Positions 1 to 12,700 of a DNA stretch of 64,000 nt are shown piece after piece (within the stretch, counting starts at the first letter, position 1; every line of letters starts with the position of its first letter). The stretch covers positions 14,831,799 to 14,895,798 of the forward strand of contig NC_084813.1 of assembly GCF_963583255.1 (NCBI RefSeq), in the 5' to 3' direction. The notes below the pieces were generated by a model, which saw only the letters and a program-made list of their open reading frames with translations, was not told where the DNA came from and ran no database searches. This DNA is from Pyrus communis (taxonomy: Eukaryota; Streptophyta; Magnoliopsida; Rosales; Rosaceae). Position numbers and translations under genes: made by a program.

Positions 1-376
1 TTAGTCTGGTAGCTTTTGAAACACTAAATATGTAGCTCATGGACTTGATCACTACGTATCTTTATAGGGACCTAGATACAGATATCTACGTAAAAGTTCT
101 TAAAGGACTTGCATGGACCGGCTCAAATAATTCTCGACCATAGAACACTCTCACTATTATATTGAGACGTTCGCTTTAACTCACTTTTTCTTCTTAAAAC
201 TACTGGATTACCGCAACAAGGTTTTTGTGAGATTTTTCTTTTGATATGTGCCTCTACTATGAGACTCTCTTGTTAGAAACTATTGTACATGCAAAAGCTA
301 AAGACAACAACCATTATCTCATAATGATGACGACCTAATGCGATTACTTCTTAAGTTCTTCATACTTAAGGGAGAG

Positions 377-607
377 TGTTGTAAATAGTATTATTAATTA
401 GGAATGTGATTGTGTAAACTTAAAGTATAATCCCAATAGGATTAGAGATCTAATCTTCATAGGTTGTATTACTTGAAAAGCCAAAATGTCTATCATGATT
501 AATATAAATAAGGGTACAAGGCCAAAGGGTAAAGAACAATTCTTATACACGTGAGTTCTCTCTCTGCCGTCCCCCCTCTATCCACTTTCCAAATATGGTT
601 TACAACA
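377..607 (+). mobile_element. LTR of a copia-type retrotransposon (3' LTR)
   Basis: The unit starts TGTTGTAAA and ends TTTACAACA, a perfect 9-bp inverted terminus, and is 231 bp long. A purine-rich tract at about 368-376 (AAGGGAGAG) sits directly before it, as a polypurine tract does before a 3' LTR. The short length and the TGTTG...CAACA ends are typical of copia elements. The left part of the element runs off the window, so no target-site duplication can be checked. Positions 1-376 would be internal sequence, but I could not read a clear polymerase or RNase H domain there. Confidence 0.75.
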
Positions 608-1493
608 CAACCATTCATTAAGTTCCCGTTTATAATAAAACCGTCAGATTAGTCTGGCAAGCATTAATTCTCCTTGGGGAAGAAATTGTTCCTTGAAAGT
701 GTCCGTTTACTCCTTTTATATGTTGAAACTTGGAGATTTTATTAACCAAACTGGGGTCTTGGATTTGGATACGATTTTCTGGTCGATTCCAATAACTAGA
801 CCATGTGCATGTCAACAATTTCAACATTTCCAAATTTGTCATTTTTTCTTTTTCCGGATCATGAATGAACGAACCTTTACGTAGAACATCAAATTTCCTT
901 TCCCAAAATAGAAACGAATGAAAAAAAAACAAACCAGTCTGCCACAAGGGCAAAAGGGGAAAGAAAAGAAGCATAACCAAATGTGGGACAACAGAAGGCC
1001 ACAACAAAAGCCAAAGGAAGGAGACTACCTTATCATAAAAAGGTCAAAGAAACTAAACTAAGATGGTCCGGAGAGGAACTTCCACGACACGAGTACAATG
1101 CCATCGTGTAAGTTTCTCTCCACTCGAGCATCAAAGTGCAAAATATCACACTAACTAAATGGCTGTATTAATAGAGAAGTTACCAACATTAGCTGATTGC
1201 CATATGAATTGGTAAGGAAATTTACATGGGAAAGGCCTGGGCAGACAGACGAATACAGTTTTAACAAACAAGGAAAATACAACACTCCCACCCTCCTACC
1301 CTTCGATAAATACCCTTAATTTCAAGTCAAAATTCCAAGAATGGCATGCTCCCATGGATATCCAATATCCGGGCATGACAGAAGGTTAATGCAACCACAT
1401 ATTTTACCAAATCTCCCGTCGTGTCATAGGAATAGTTTACCGCACCTCTTTCCAATGAGTTGTCTGCAAGACGAAACATGAGCGGCAAGAAGA
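608..1493. other. Intergenic: EPL1 3' UTR and downstream DNA
   Basis: No coding gene is seen. The part next to 1494 must include the 3' UTR of the minus-strand EPL1 gene. The open frames here are low-complexity and show no recognisable domain. Confidence 0.5.
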
Positions 1494-4400
1494 TCAATTG
1501 TATGATGCAGGTCTAGGTTTAGGTGGTATATAAAAAGAATTCCCACAGTCGATTGGCGTATGCATCAGTGGATTCCACCTATCAAATATCAATCGGCCTC
1601 CTCGGCCAATTCTTCCTCGGGATTTATAAGGTGGTGTGGCTGCTCCATTTGTTACTGAAGAATCTGATGGTGGTACAATGCCTGCTGCTGCCAACTTCTC
1701 TGGAACTAGAGGTCTTGTAAATAACAAAACTGGCTCAAGGGGATCCTACATGACGCCCATCCAACAGTTAAAATTCACTACTGAAACTCATATTCTGACA
1801 AAAAACAGAACAATTCAAACCTAATCTACAATGTGAATTAATTTCACTAAAATTCCCTAACAAACTACCACATATTGAATTAATGACAATGACAAAACTT
1901 CAGCAATTACTTGTTGATATATCTGCCCAGAAGAGAGAAAAAACAAGAAAGGAATGGAGGTAATGGTACAGCAGATAGGTAATCTGATTCACAAAAAGCC
2001 AAAGAAAGTACCATTTTATGAAGCCACCCTTGTGGTGCGTGCCGCCGCCTAAACTCTTGCTTCATGGTTCCTGTAGGAGCCATAATTATGTTCGAATCTG
2101 TTAAAGGCGGATTCGGTATTGCAGGAGGCCGCGTGCGGGGCCGACCGTTTGAAACATCATCTGAATCAACAAACTCGTCCTCGCTTGAACCAAATTTGCA
2201 AGATACAGGTTGAAATCCAGGAAGCGCCAAGCTATCTTCCAGGAGCTCAGTTTCATGCTGAATAAGTCATGCACCAATCAGCAACATATATTAAATTTAA
2301 ACCATTACGAATTACATAGCCCAGAAGATTTACTGAAATATATGCATGATGGAAGGCATAACAAAAAGTAACCAGCAACAAAGTTTTCCTTTTCCTTCAC
2401 CTTTTTCTACCTTCTTTTCCTTCACTTAACTTTATTTTCTTTTGAGATGAAAGAGTATTTCATAAAGAAAAATAAAAGGGAAAAGCTTTGAGCTTCAGAG
2501 GAAAAAGCTTTGAGTTTCATAGGACCATGTAACTGTTTCGAGTATCAACTACTAATTCCAGCGTCCTCACTTACAATAAAAGAAAAAGGTACAAGGAATT
2601 GACAGACAAATATCCAGAATAGGAAAAAATATAAAAACTAATGGCATAAACTAACAATTGAAACATCACACACCCCCAAAAGATAGACCGATTCCAAATA
2701 AAAATTGAGATAAAAAGTCAAACGGAATGAGGAGATTGTCAAGGCCAATATTAAAAAGAAAGCTGACTGGGATTTGCCATCGTTAAAGCAAACCAAGAGA
2801 GTAACAAGCCCTCTGCATACCTTGTACTTCATTTGGATTATTTGAAGACTAACTTCATTCTCCATGACTTCCCTCTTTTTCTCTTCTCTCTGCATACAAA
2901 TTATACAGAAGCAACCAGCTGCAGTGAGGACAAATTCATGGCAAGATGAATATAACACCACTCAAGGAAACTTTAAACACTTCAATAAAAGCACCTTGAT
3001 TAAAGCCTCTACTATGGTCTTGGCTTGCTCGAGGTTGCGCCTAACCTGAGAATAGTCAATTCCAAAAGAAAAGCCTGTGACTGTGATTGTCAAATACATA
3101 TGCAACTGGAAAAAAGAAATTATTGAAAAAGCAATACCAACCTGGCGAAGCTTTTCAAACGACTGCACATTATTTTCCCTTCGTTGCATCTAAGAAAAAG
3201 ACAAACAATTAGAAAGAGATATTTAAGAAATGTGTAAACAAAAACATTTCATTAACTAAAAGACGTCGCCTGAGGAAAAAAGAAAAACACAATCAAGTTT
3301 GTATTGTACCCTTCTTGTGTGCAGTCTGTGGGTTTTCTCCCTTGGTCTAAAGACATTGTACGGGTTGGTGTCATTAACCGGTGGAGGAGGCTGTAACAAA
3401 AATGTAGATGAGAATCGTAATGTTAAAGTTTTATCACAATGATGAATAAATGATATGCAAGGACATCTAGGCAGGTGACATAATAAGCACATAATCAAGA
3501 ATTAAACCTAACCTGCAAACGCCGCAAAACAGGCTTCTGCCAACGTTCACGCTGCCAAAATTGAGTGAAAAGAATACATATCATCAGAAATATTAAAAAA
3601 CGAACAATAATTAGACTGGACTGAACCACAACTTATTGTGTATATCATGCAAATCAGTGAATATCAGCTGCTTGTTCAATAATGTTGATTATTCTCCAAC
3701 CCACAAGGAACAGAACTCACTGGATATTAAACATTTCTAGTTGACTAATTCATTTCCAAACAACGTCATATATCCTTTAACCTCTAAAGCTTGTTAGATA
3801 ATACACACCTTCTCTTTCCAATAATTATAAACAGACTGGATAACAGCATATCTGAGAGACTGAGATTGAAGAGCCTACAGCCAAAGGAGACAAAATTCCA
3901 TTAACTTCGAGAAATGATTCAACACGGCCAAAAGTTAGAAAAAATATGCACTTCAAATGCAACCATAAAAGATCACTTGTAAACAGAGAAATACAACTAG
4001 TAGCTTTAATAAAAGACAACCAGAAATTATCTTTTAGCATCTTCATAAATAGGGAGAACGGCAACCTTTTCTGTTTAGGAACATGATACTACGTACCTCA
4101 GTCTCATTTAGTAAGACCTAACAAGAACCAAATTGACAAATATAAATGAACGATGCCACCAGCAGTTGGATATAGCTAATGAATGAAAAATAACTTTTAA
4201 CATCATGCATCAATATTGGTCAATTCATTAGGAAAAAGAAATCAAAACGCACATCACCTCACTAGCAACATCAAGCTGTAGAAGTACAGGGATTGGTGAA
4301 GCAAGAGTAGGAGTTATAACTCCTGCTCTTTCTCGTGCCTTATGGTCCAAAACCTCCAATTTAAAAAGAAGACTTTCAAGCCTGTATGTGTGAGAATACC

Positions 4401-5140
4401 TTAATGATCAAAATACCATCATCGATCGAAGAATAAAGAAAACTTGATTAAAGCTACGTCAAGATTCAATCCTGGAGGCTTGATTCTCGACATATTCCTC
4501 AACATCAATTTTTTTTTAAACTGCGCTTATCAAATTACATTCTAAATGGAAATGAAGAGTTAGAATGTGATTAATTGCTGCTGCTTTCGTACAAGCTAAT
4601 TCTATTGTCCTAAATTACTTGATAAAAATGGGCACGTAAAGGGTAGGCAAAGTGATTACTTTTCAGGTGCAAGAACCTTCTTCTCTTTGTTCAACTCATA
4701 CAGCCAGTCCTCATCCTCATTGTCTAGGTCATACTCCACAAACTCTCCGAGCTCGGCCCGAGCTGCAAAACCATCGAAAAAATCGTCAGCAACGTAATAC
4801 TAACAACAAAATGGCGGTAACAAACGAGTGTGAAGTTAAAAACAAAACCTCCTCTCGCGCGAAGGTAGGAATTGGGCTGGCCAAAAGTGCGAGAATAGTC
4901 CCTTTCATAAGTGTCAACAACAACAAACTGAGGAGTGGGTATTTCGGGGATGTATTTCTTGGGCGCGGCGGGGGCCGGGGGCGCCTCCGGTTCAACGGGG
5001 GGATCGGCGGCGAGGCGGAAGAGCTGAGAATTGCGGGTGGAAGTTGGGGTGTCATCATCTTCGAAATCCTTGACGGATTTGACAATGGGGAGCTTCTTGT
5101 GGATATCAACAGGGCGAGGCCTGAATGAAAGTCTACTCAT
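1494..5140 (-). CDS. EPL1: Enhancer of Polycomb-like protein (NuA4 subunit), 11 exons, 456 aa
   Basis: Exons on the minus strand: 5140-4849, 4762-4660, 4381-4258, 3874-3809, 3551-3513, 3390-3310, 3189-3142, 3045-2995, 2889-2821, 2257-2012, 1745-1494. They sum to 1371 nt, all with GT-AG introns and continuous frame, giving 456 aa. The N terminus (MSRLSFRPRP) and the EPcA-type block around residues 69-86, including VVDTYERDY at 74-82, identify the Enhancer-of-Polycomb family. A basic, Glu-rich helical stretch spans exons 7-9. The C terminus is Gly/Arg/Pro-rich with GRIGRGGR. In the family this protein is the scaffold of the Piccolo/NuA4 histone H4/H2A acetyltransferase core, so it should act in the nucleus. 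The length matches plant EPL1 proteins. The start is the first ATG and opens the conserved N terminus. The function is inferred from the family; the exon structure is read directly. Confidence 0.95.
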
Positions 5141-5640
5141 TTCGACCTCTGTTCATATCTCTTCAACCCCTTTAGCGTTCCGGGAAAGAGCGAACCAGGC
5201 AGCGGGGGATTATTAGGGAAAATTAGGGTTTCGAATTGGGAATTGAATGAAGAATTGGGAAGGATCAAGGGGTTTGTTCTGGTGTTGGAGACGAACACAA
5301 CACCACTGCTTGGATTGGATTGGATTGGATTCGATTTGGGTTCAAATGTTTTGGGCCCAATTTTGACTTGAAAATTCCCGTACATTGAGGCCCAATCATA
5401 GCTTTCAGATTTACTACAATCTTTTTGTGGGTCCATTATTGTCATTTGACATTTTAAGCAAAGCATTGGTTCCCCCCACACACCACATTAACATTTTTAA
5501 CATAAAGTTAACGGACTTAACGACATGTGATAATGTTGGACACAAAACATGATTTAGAGGGCAAGTTGTGACAAAACAATTTTCAAGGGGCAATTTAGGA
5601 CTCAAAACACTTTCAGGGGTAATTAAGCCTTCAATTTTTT
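5141..5640 (-). promoter_or_regulatory. EPL1 5' UTR and upstream region
   Basis: This lies upstream of the EPL1 start. It has a short run of TTGGA repeats (about 5302-5330) and the intergenic AT-richness typical of plant promoters. No TATA box can be placed with certainty. Confidence 0.35.
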
Positions 5641-5671
5641 AAGTTTGATTGAGTTTTAAGTTAGAGTGTTG

Positions 5672-5812
5672 CTGCCACTTAGTCCTATGGTCTAGTGATA
5701 TTCTTCTTCACTTGCAAATGAGAGGTCTTAAGTTCGACTCTCGCCAAATGTGAATTTGAATCACATTATTGCTATCTGCTAGTATAGAAAATATGTTTGT
5801 TAAAAAAATGAA
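5672..5812 (+). mobile_element. tRNA-derived SINE fragment
   Basis: The sequence has a pol III A-box-like segment (GGTCTAGTGATATTC) followed by a B-box-like segment (AGTTCGACTCTCGCC). The tail resembles the minus-strand copy at 59618-59745, where the B box reads GGTTCGATTCTCGC. Two diverged copies in one window argue for a repeated SINE and not a tRNA gene. There is no cloverleaf. Confidence 0.65.
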
Positions 5813-6773
5813 AGTATATTTAGTTTTTCAAAATTTCTTGTTTGTGACCAATTAATGTAAATTTTTTATTAGATTGATTGAGATTGATCTCCTTGTTGGC
5901 ATTGGTGACACTGAAACAAAAGAATACAGACAGATCTGTCTTTTCTTGGTCCTATCATATATGATGCCCTAGAGATGTTGAATGAGATCCCACAAGTTAT
6001 GGTGGCTCAAGTTATTGCCTTATTTCAATTATTTTTTTCTTTTCAGTTTTCGGAGAGAGGGAGAGACGCGGGAAAAAAATAGATGTGCACAAGGAGAAAA
6101 ATAATGTGTGATTGTCATTTTCCATCCTAAGATTTGTATTGGTATTGGTGGTACAACATGACTCAAGAGCTCGATTGGGAGTATCACTTGACCTTCCATG
6201 TCATTCTCCAACAGAACACACGAAAACCAAGAGATCAAAGACAACCGAAATACCAGAAATAGACAAGAACAAAGCTTAGGCATAACCACCTGAACAGGTG
6301 AAAGACAAATAACCGTGTTTTGAACTCATTTGGTTGTAACTGCTGACTAACATTTATATACATTAAATGGTTCACAAACAGCAAATATACAAGTGTTAAA
6401 TATGAAGTAACCTATATCTCTATACTCTACAACTTTTTCTGTAGAAGTTACCTATCCAGTATCTACCACAAAAATCGAAATTCCATCTTTTGCATTGTGC
6501 AAGACATCATCACAAGGGGAAAGGTTTGCTTCGGGCATTCTCAATGCTGTTTTTTTGTCGCGAGAGTTCAAAAGCAAAATGCATCGAACAAGTGACCTGT
6601 TTCTCACTCCATTCGAAACTCAATCCCTTCAAAACTGTGGTAAAGAAGCTCAACTCTCTACCTATTTGCCACACTCCATTGTATCACACATCTCGTGATC
6701 TCTGTAACAAGTCTTCTGTCTACTAGTGTTGTACGAAATTCAATCCTTCAAACAAGTGTGCTCCGCCACTGAG
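5813..6773. other. Intergenic between EPL1 and VPS13-like, including the VPS13-like 3' UTR
   Basis: I see no gene. The last few hundred bases before 6774 must hold the 3' UTR and poly(A) site of the minus-strand VPS13-like gene. The two EPL1 and VPS13-like genes are both on the minus strand. Confidence 0.45.
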
Positions 6774-9700
6774 TTATTTGATGTTACTTCGTTGCAGAAC
6801 ATACCTACATCCCCACCCGTGCTCCTTTCCTAATTCTATTGCAGACAACAAAATCTGCAACAAATTATCCGCATCGTCTTTGCGAGCCAGTTCCAGGTTT
6901 GTCTGTATGAGAGGAACAGTAGGATTGTTCCAACGAACTGCCCGTGTTCCACTGCTGCTTTTAGTTTGCTGGTTTTGCCGCAAAGGGGCATCTGAACTGC
7001 TTCCGACTATATGCACTATTCCTTCATCACAGTCAGCATGTATAACACTCTCCAAACGGATTTCAGATTCAATTACCCAGTCAAGGTCAGCAGGAACACC
7101 TCGAAATTCAGGCTTGCCTAAGTCCACCAGATTTGAGCAGCTAACAATCAATACAAGCCTCTGTGTAATGATGACAAATTTACCAGCTTGTCTAAGTTCC
7201 TTGCACAAGACTAAAATCTCATCCTTGAGCCTCAAACTATCATCCACCTCAACAAGCACTGAAGTTCCAACAGCATCTTCCCAAGAATAAGGTCTTAAGG
7301 GGAGTTCCCTGCTTAAAGGCCTTGGAAGACGGACTCTTAAGCGCTGTTGTCCCATTTGATAGAGCCTACTCCGATTTCTGATACTCTGTGCAGTTTTTCC
7401 AGTAACTTCAAGAATACTAGCAGCCGGTTTTGCTACTAGTCCTGTAATACCTAAAGCTATGCCTGCACCATAGACATCAAAAGCATAAAAAGCGTTGTCA
7501 AGAGCCAGGCAACCAAATCTTATCATGTGGATCTAAAGGTGATATCATCGTTTCTTCCGTGAGCTGCATATCAACATGAAGGTAAAGAAGAAACACAATG
7601 ATTACTGCATTCTACTATCGAATACCTGAAAGGACACCAGGAAGGCCATGTTTCTCAGCTCCTTTAATTGGTGATTGAAGAAGACCTGTGAGTCCCTCAA
7701 ATACTCCATTTATCACACCTTTAGAATGAGTAGCAATACCACTCTGCTGCTGTTCCACTTCTGAAACAGCCTGGTCATCAAATGTAAATGCCACGATTCC
7801 CTACAAATAGAAACCCAATTAATAATGAAAAGATGAAAATAATCTATCGGCCACCAGGATGTTGTCGACATGCAGTTACCTTGTGCGCAGCTTTGCTGAA
7901 TTGTGTGGCAGCATCACTTATAGCGTAGACAGTGTTACTTAAAAGACTGGTGGTGCCTTGTGCCATGCCAGTAATTAGTCCAGTGGGGCTCTACCCAAAA
8001 GAAAAAAAACATTATTATACCGATAAATAGGACAGTTGTAAAACATATAAAAATAAACTTACCAGAAAAATGCTCCTAGCAGGCACTGACAAGAAATCTC
8101 TAATGCCAAGCCCCATACTCCTTGCAAATCCCATGGGATTGCCTATAACACCAGCAGAACCAAACACCTGGAAATATACAGCATAATAAGAGCAAGTTAA
8201 ACATCATACTGAAATTGTTATAAGCCCATCAGTCAATTTATGTTCTAATGGAGGAAAGACAGAAAATTCATTGCAGGACTCATCTACAATAATATCTATT
8301 AGGTAATTCACGGCATGATGTGCTATATAACATGTAGACAAAAGCTAAAAAGGTAAAAAGACAGCAAGATACATTGAGGACTATAAATAAGGCATTACTG
8401 AGAACCAGCAGCTCTCCAACAAGAAAAGATAGCAAACAAATAACTGCCACTAGAATCAGGGGGTCAATGTGATTAACCTGTTTAACTAACCAAATGTGAC
8501 TCACAGTATAAAGTTTCTCGCTATTACCAAGTCTCAAGAACCTTAGCAGAAAAGTTTTCATACTTACCTTATACATCTCATGAAGAAGTTGCCGAGTATA
8601 ATGCCTTACAAGGATCTCTTGAAGGGACTCTGAACTAGCAATTTGATGTGTAATTGTCAGCTGCTTGAGATGAATTCGTGCACCCTCAACATCAGCAAGA
8701 GCCATAAGACCTCTCTGTAAGGCAACCAAATATGATTTCACATGTTTTTATAATCATAGGATAGAGTTGCTGCTGGTAGATGTGGGTGTTTGTGTGTCTC
8801 TGTATCAAATGCATATATTCTTCTTACATGAAATCTTCACATTCATTACCTCAACCTTTGCCTGTGATTCAATGCATGCGCAAAGTTCCGACAAAATATT
8901 TTCTAACTTGCATTTTATGTGATTACATTATCTACTTTGTAAAGCTTCTCTTAGGACATCCGTATACTACTTACATGGATAACAGATTCTCCTGCGGTAG
9001 GAATCCCATTTCTAAGCATCCACGGAGCACTGGAAAAGCTGTGCAGACAAAATTCATAGCTTGTCAAATGGCAACTTTTAATACAAAACTAAGTACACAG
9101 GCATTTTCTTATTGATTAACCAGTCACCTTAAGGTCAAGTTGATGGGGCCAAAATCAAACACTTCGACAAAGATCTTTTTCTGTCTTCTAGCCAATAGGT
9201 AAATTTGCTGCCAAGGAGCTCCAATTGGAACAATTAAAGGTAGAGAGAGTCTCGGTTTGTGGTTTTCAGTAGAAACAGGAGCAGTCATTAAGTGAAGTTG
9301 TTTCTCTGTTGCAAAGGAATCCATTAAACCTGAGTCATTGATACGAGAGCGCAGGAATGGATCCGACAATGGAAAAACTCTACTCTGGAACCTTGAAGTA
9401 ACATTTTTTATGAAGTCAAACAGGCTTAATATCAATTCTTGCTCCAGCTCAAGACAGAAGTCAGCAACTCTGCACACATTAAACAGAGAAAAATAAGCAC
9501 TGAAAGCTAATAAGTTATCATACTCTTTTAAATGCAGGTATGCATACCTTAAGCTGATATATTCAAACGAAACCAATGAGACATCTTTCTTCCTCCATTT
9601 TGATACAGCAAGGTAGAAAACAGGTTCGAAAGAGCTGTGAGAAGTCCTTTGAAGCAGTCTTTCACTTATTGGTTTCATGGCGTCATCCTTAATCGCATGG

Positions 9701-12700
9701 CCAATTGGATTGCTTTTATAATCACGGTCAAAGGACAGGATAACAGGATATGGGGTAGAACGCAGTTGGTTATCAATTTGCAATGATGTGATTTGCAAGG
9801 AAAGCTTTTGTTGATCCAAACTCTGTACAAGATCAATTCTAATGTTCTTTGCACTAGCAAAAATCAATTCCTACAAGAGAAACAACAGATGAACATAGTC
9901 TGAATAAGCTCCATGGAACCTGAGTAGAAGATGTGATTTCGCAATTTTACCTACCTGTGGATGAATATTGATCATGGAGATACCAATGTGTTGAATAACA
10001 ATTGAAATTCTTTCCATGAAACCTACAACTTTGTCCTGTTTCTGTTCATGTTTCCCTTTCTCTCTCAAGTGAGGAACAGTTGGATTCGTCATGTCACTCA
10101 CAACATGGTAACTTGAATCAATAACATGGAGGACCTGCAATAAAGGAAGGTAATCACAAAGCTCATAAAGATAAGTTCTGATAGTTCGTGGCATGTGCCA
10201 AGGTAATAGAAATGAACCTTAGTTGCTCCCTCAGCATGGACAGATAAATGCAATGTCCTCTCAGGTTTCTGGTGGCAAAAGTTAACACAAATTAACTTTC
10301 ACATAAAATGTAGAAATCGAGCTTAGAAGGTGAACCATATATATGGTGTGTGTGGTGATTCAATACATCGCCATAAGAAAAATAATAAATACATAAAGAG
10401 AAGAAGAAAGAATCCAGAAAGAACTCAAAACAGCCAGAAAAGTATCGTTAACATCTCACTAACATGTAGTAACAGGCTTAAAAAAGTTAACTATACTGTG
10501 CTAAGTTACGCAAATATTCTTTTCAAATTTATGTTGATTGGGACACGCAAAATAGATGTCAGAAAATCTTGAAACCAACAGGCAACAATGCTGTTCCCAC
10601 ACCACGAATTTGATTGTGCTAAGCTACGAAAATTTATCGTGGGAAAGTAACAACCTCAGAAGATGATGGTACTTGCACTGGACTGTACTCTTTCACATCA
10701 TCAAGAGCGTATGACCCCAAAACACGCTTTCCGGGTACCTTACAGCGTCCAAATAAAAAATAAAAAATAAAAAATAAAAACTCTTTAGTAGACAGCATAA
10801 AATATTTATTGTTACAATTCATACAAGAAAAAAGGGTGTACCTCCATGGTGAGACGGTGTGGATAGCATGGTTCGTCCCAGGCATAAGGGCAAGATGTGT
10901 AAGAGTGAACAATTGTTTCAAAAGTTTCACACCTCTGCTGGTAAATCCTTAGCCTCTAAAAAGTTCCAAGAAGCACAACAAAATTGTTTCAGAAAAAGGT
11001 CTGAAAGTTTAGAATGCAAAAATGAGTTCACTAAGCTTTAGCAAGCATGCTTCACTCAACAGTACAAACAAGATTGACAACAATGCATGTTGGCATTTGC
11101 TTATGGCTCAACAAAAGTTTGCTGCAAACCAGATAATGAGCTAGTAATATAAAATAAGACTGCCAGCAATACTATTGAGAATAATAAAACTGTAAAACAG
11201 ATAAACTAATGAACTCAATGACAATTGAGAAGCACGCCTCAACCCAAAGAAGCAGGATAACAAGAATAGGGAAGACAATTCAACAAAACAGCCAAACTCA
11301 GACTCGGAGTACTATGCCAACTATTGTGGGATATATTCTAGTTTTCAGTTCAATTAATTGTTATACCAACCTCGTTTGAAAAATTATCAATTCTGTAGGG
11401 CATGTATCCAGTCTCATCATCTGATATGAGAATCAAATTTGTCCCAGAATTTCCATGGAAGTTTCCAATAATTTTTTCATCTCCTGGAGAGACATCAGCA
11501 TTCTGCACTTCAACCCGTATCATATTTAATGAACCAGAAAGATAATTCCGCAATTTCACTTGAGTATCGCCAAGATGATCAGGCAAGAAGCCACCTGACC
11601 AATGCCATCCAGGTTCATCGTAACGGATGGAAACCAGTAACTCCCTGAAGAAGGTTGAAATAAGCAAGAGGAAGAAAAATAAACAACAACAAAGCCTTAT
11701 CCCACTAAGTGGGGTTGGCTAGGAAGAAAAATAAAGATAAGAAACAAAAAACGTGCATGCGATATCTAATGTATTGCCCACCTTAAATTTTGAATGTGAG
11801 AATACAGTCAACCAATTCAACAAAATCAAGACGATTCCGCATGCAAAAGGTAATTTACCTGGCTGTATCCATCCAGTGAAGATGAGAATGTTCTCCTATG
11901 CCTAAATGAAAAACGATATCAGTCCCTTTTTGCTTATAACATAAGTCCTTGCTGCATGCATTGCTGATGATGTACCTGCAAATTTAAGAAATTTTAGATA
12001 CAGAAATTAATAACCATAGGAATTAAAACCTAGGTTACTGAGTAGTTATTGTTACCTGGGCTGGAAAGTGATGGCACTTGTCCTTCCAGCAAATGGTGCA
12101 GCAACTGCACTAGATGTTACAGACAACATGATTGCTGCACTTGATGATGGATGTGGAACAAGGACGGTGGTTGAATCACTAGGTGGAACAAGGGAAAATG
12201 GACTTGACCATAGAGAATTTGGCATCTTTTCAATTACAAATTCAGGCAGACACCTACTTGCTCTAACCATAACTTCACCAGCAGAGGAATTGGGGTTAGG
12301 TGAGAACATGCATGCCCTAGCCCTTCCACGCTCAAAACCATTAAAATTCGAATCTTTTACGGTCAACTGACTGCTTGAACTCGATCTGTTATGTGATCTA
12401 TTAGAAAGAGAATTTTGACCATCTAAATCACTTTTGCTACGGTCTAAGTCCCTTTTGCTCGAAAACTCATGAAGATTTTGTTCAGAGTTCGATGGATTCA
12501 AAGGTTTGCAAAGAAATATTTCTTTGTGTGGATTCACATTCTCTCTAACTGAGACAACATGACCTCTTGAGGAAGAATTTCCTAGACCATATGAATCCGT
12601 AGCACGCAGATGATGGCTAGAAGAAACCGTACTGAGACCATCTTTCTTGTCCTGAAGAAGCTCTTGTTCAGCCATATGATAACAAGAAGGAACTGTACAA

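Noticed and set aside
4652..5128. Plus-strand ORF of 158 aa
   Set aside because: Antisense shadow of EPL1 exons 1 and 2.
7463..7572. Earlier acceptor (ATGCAG at about 7567) for the last VPS13-like exon
   Set aside because: Using it leads to an early TGA; the acceptor at 7463 restores the conserved GIALGITGLVAKP.
12068..12370. Plus-strand 100-aa ORF
   Set aside because: Antisense to VPS13-like exon 32.
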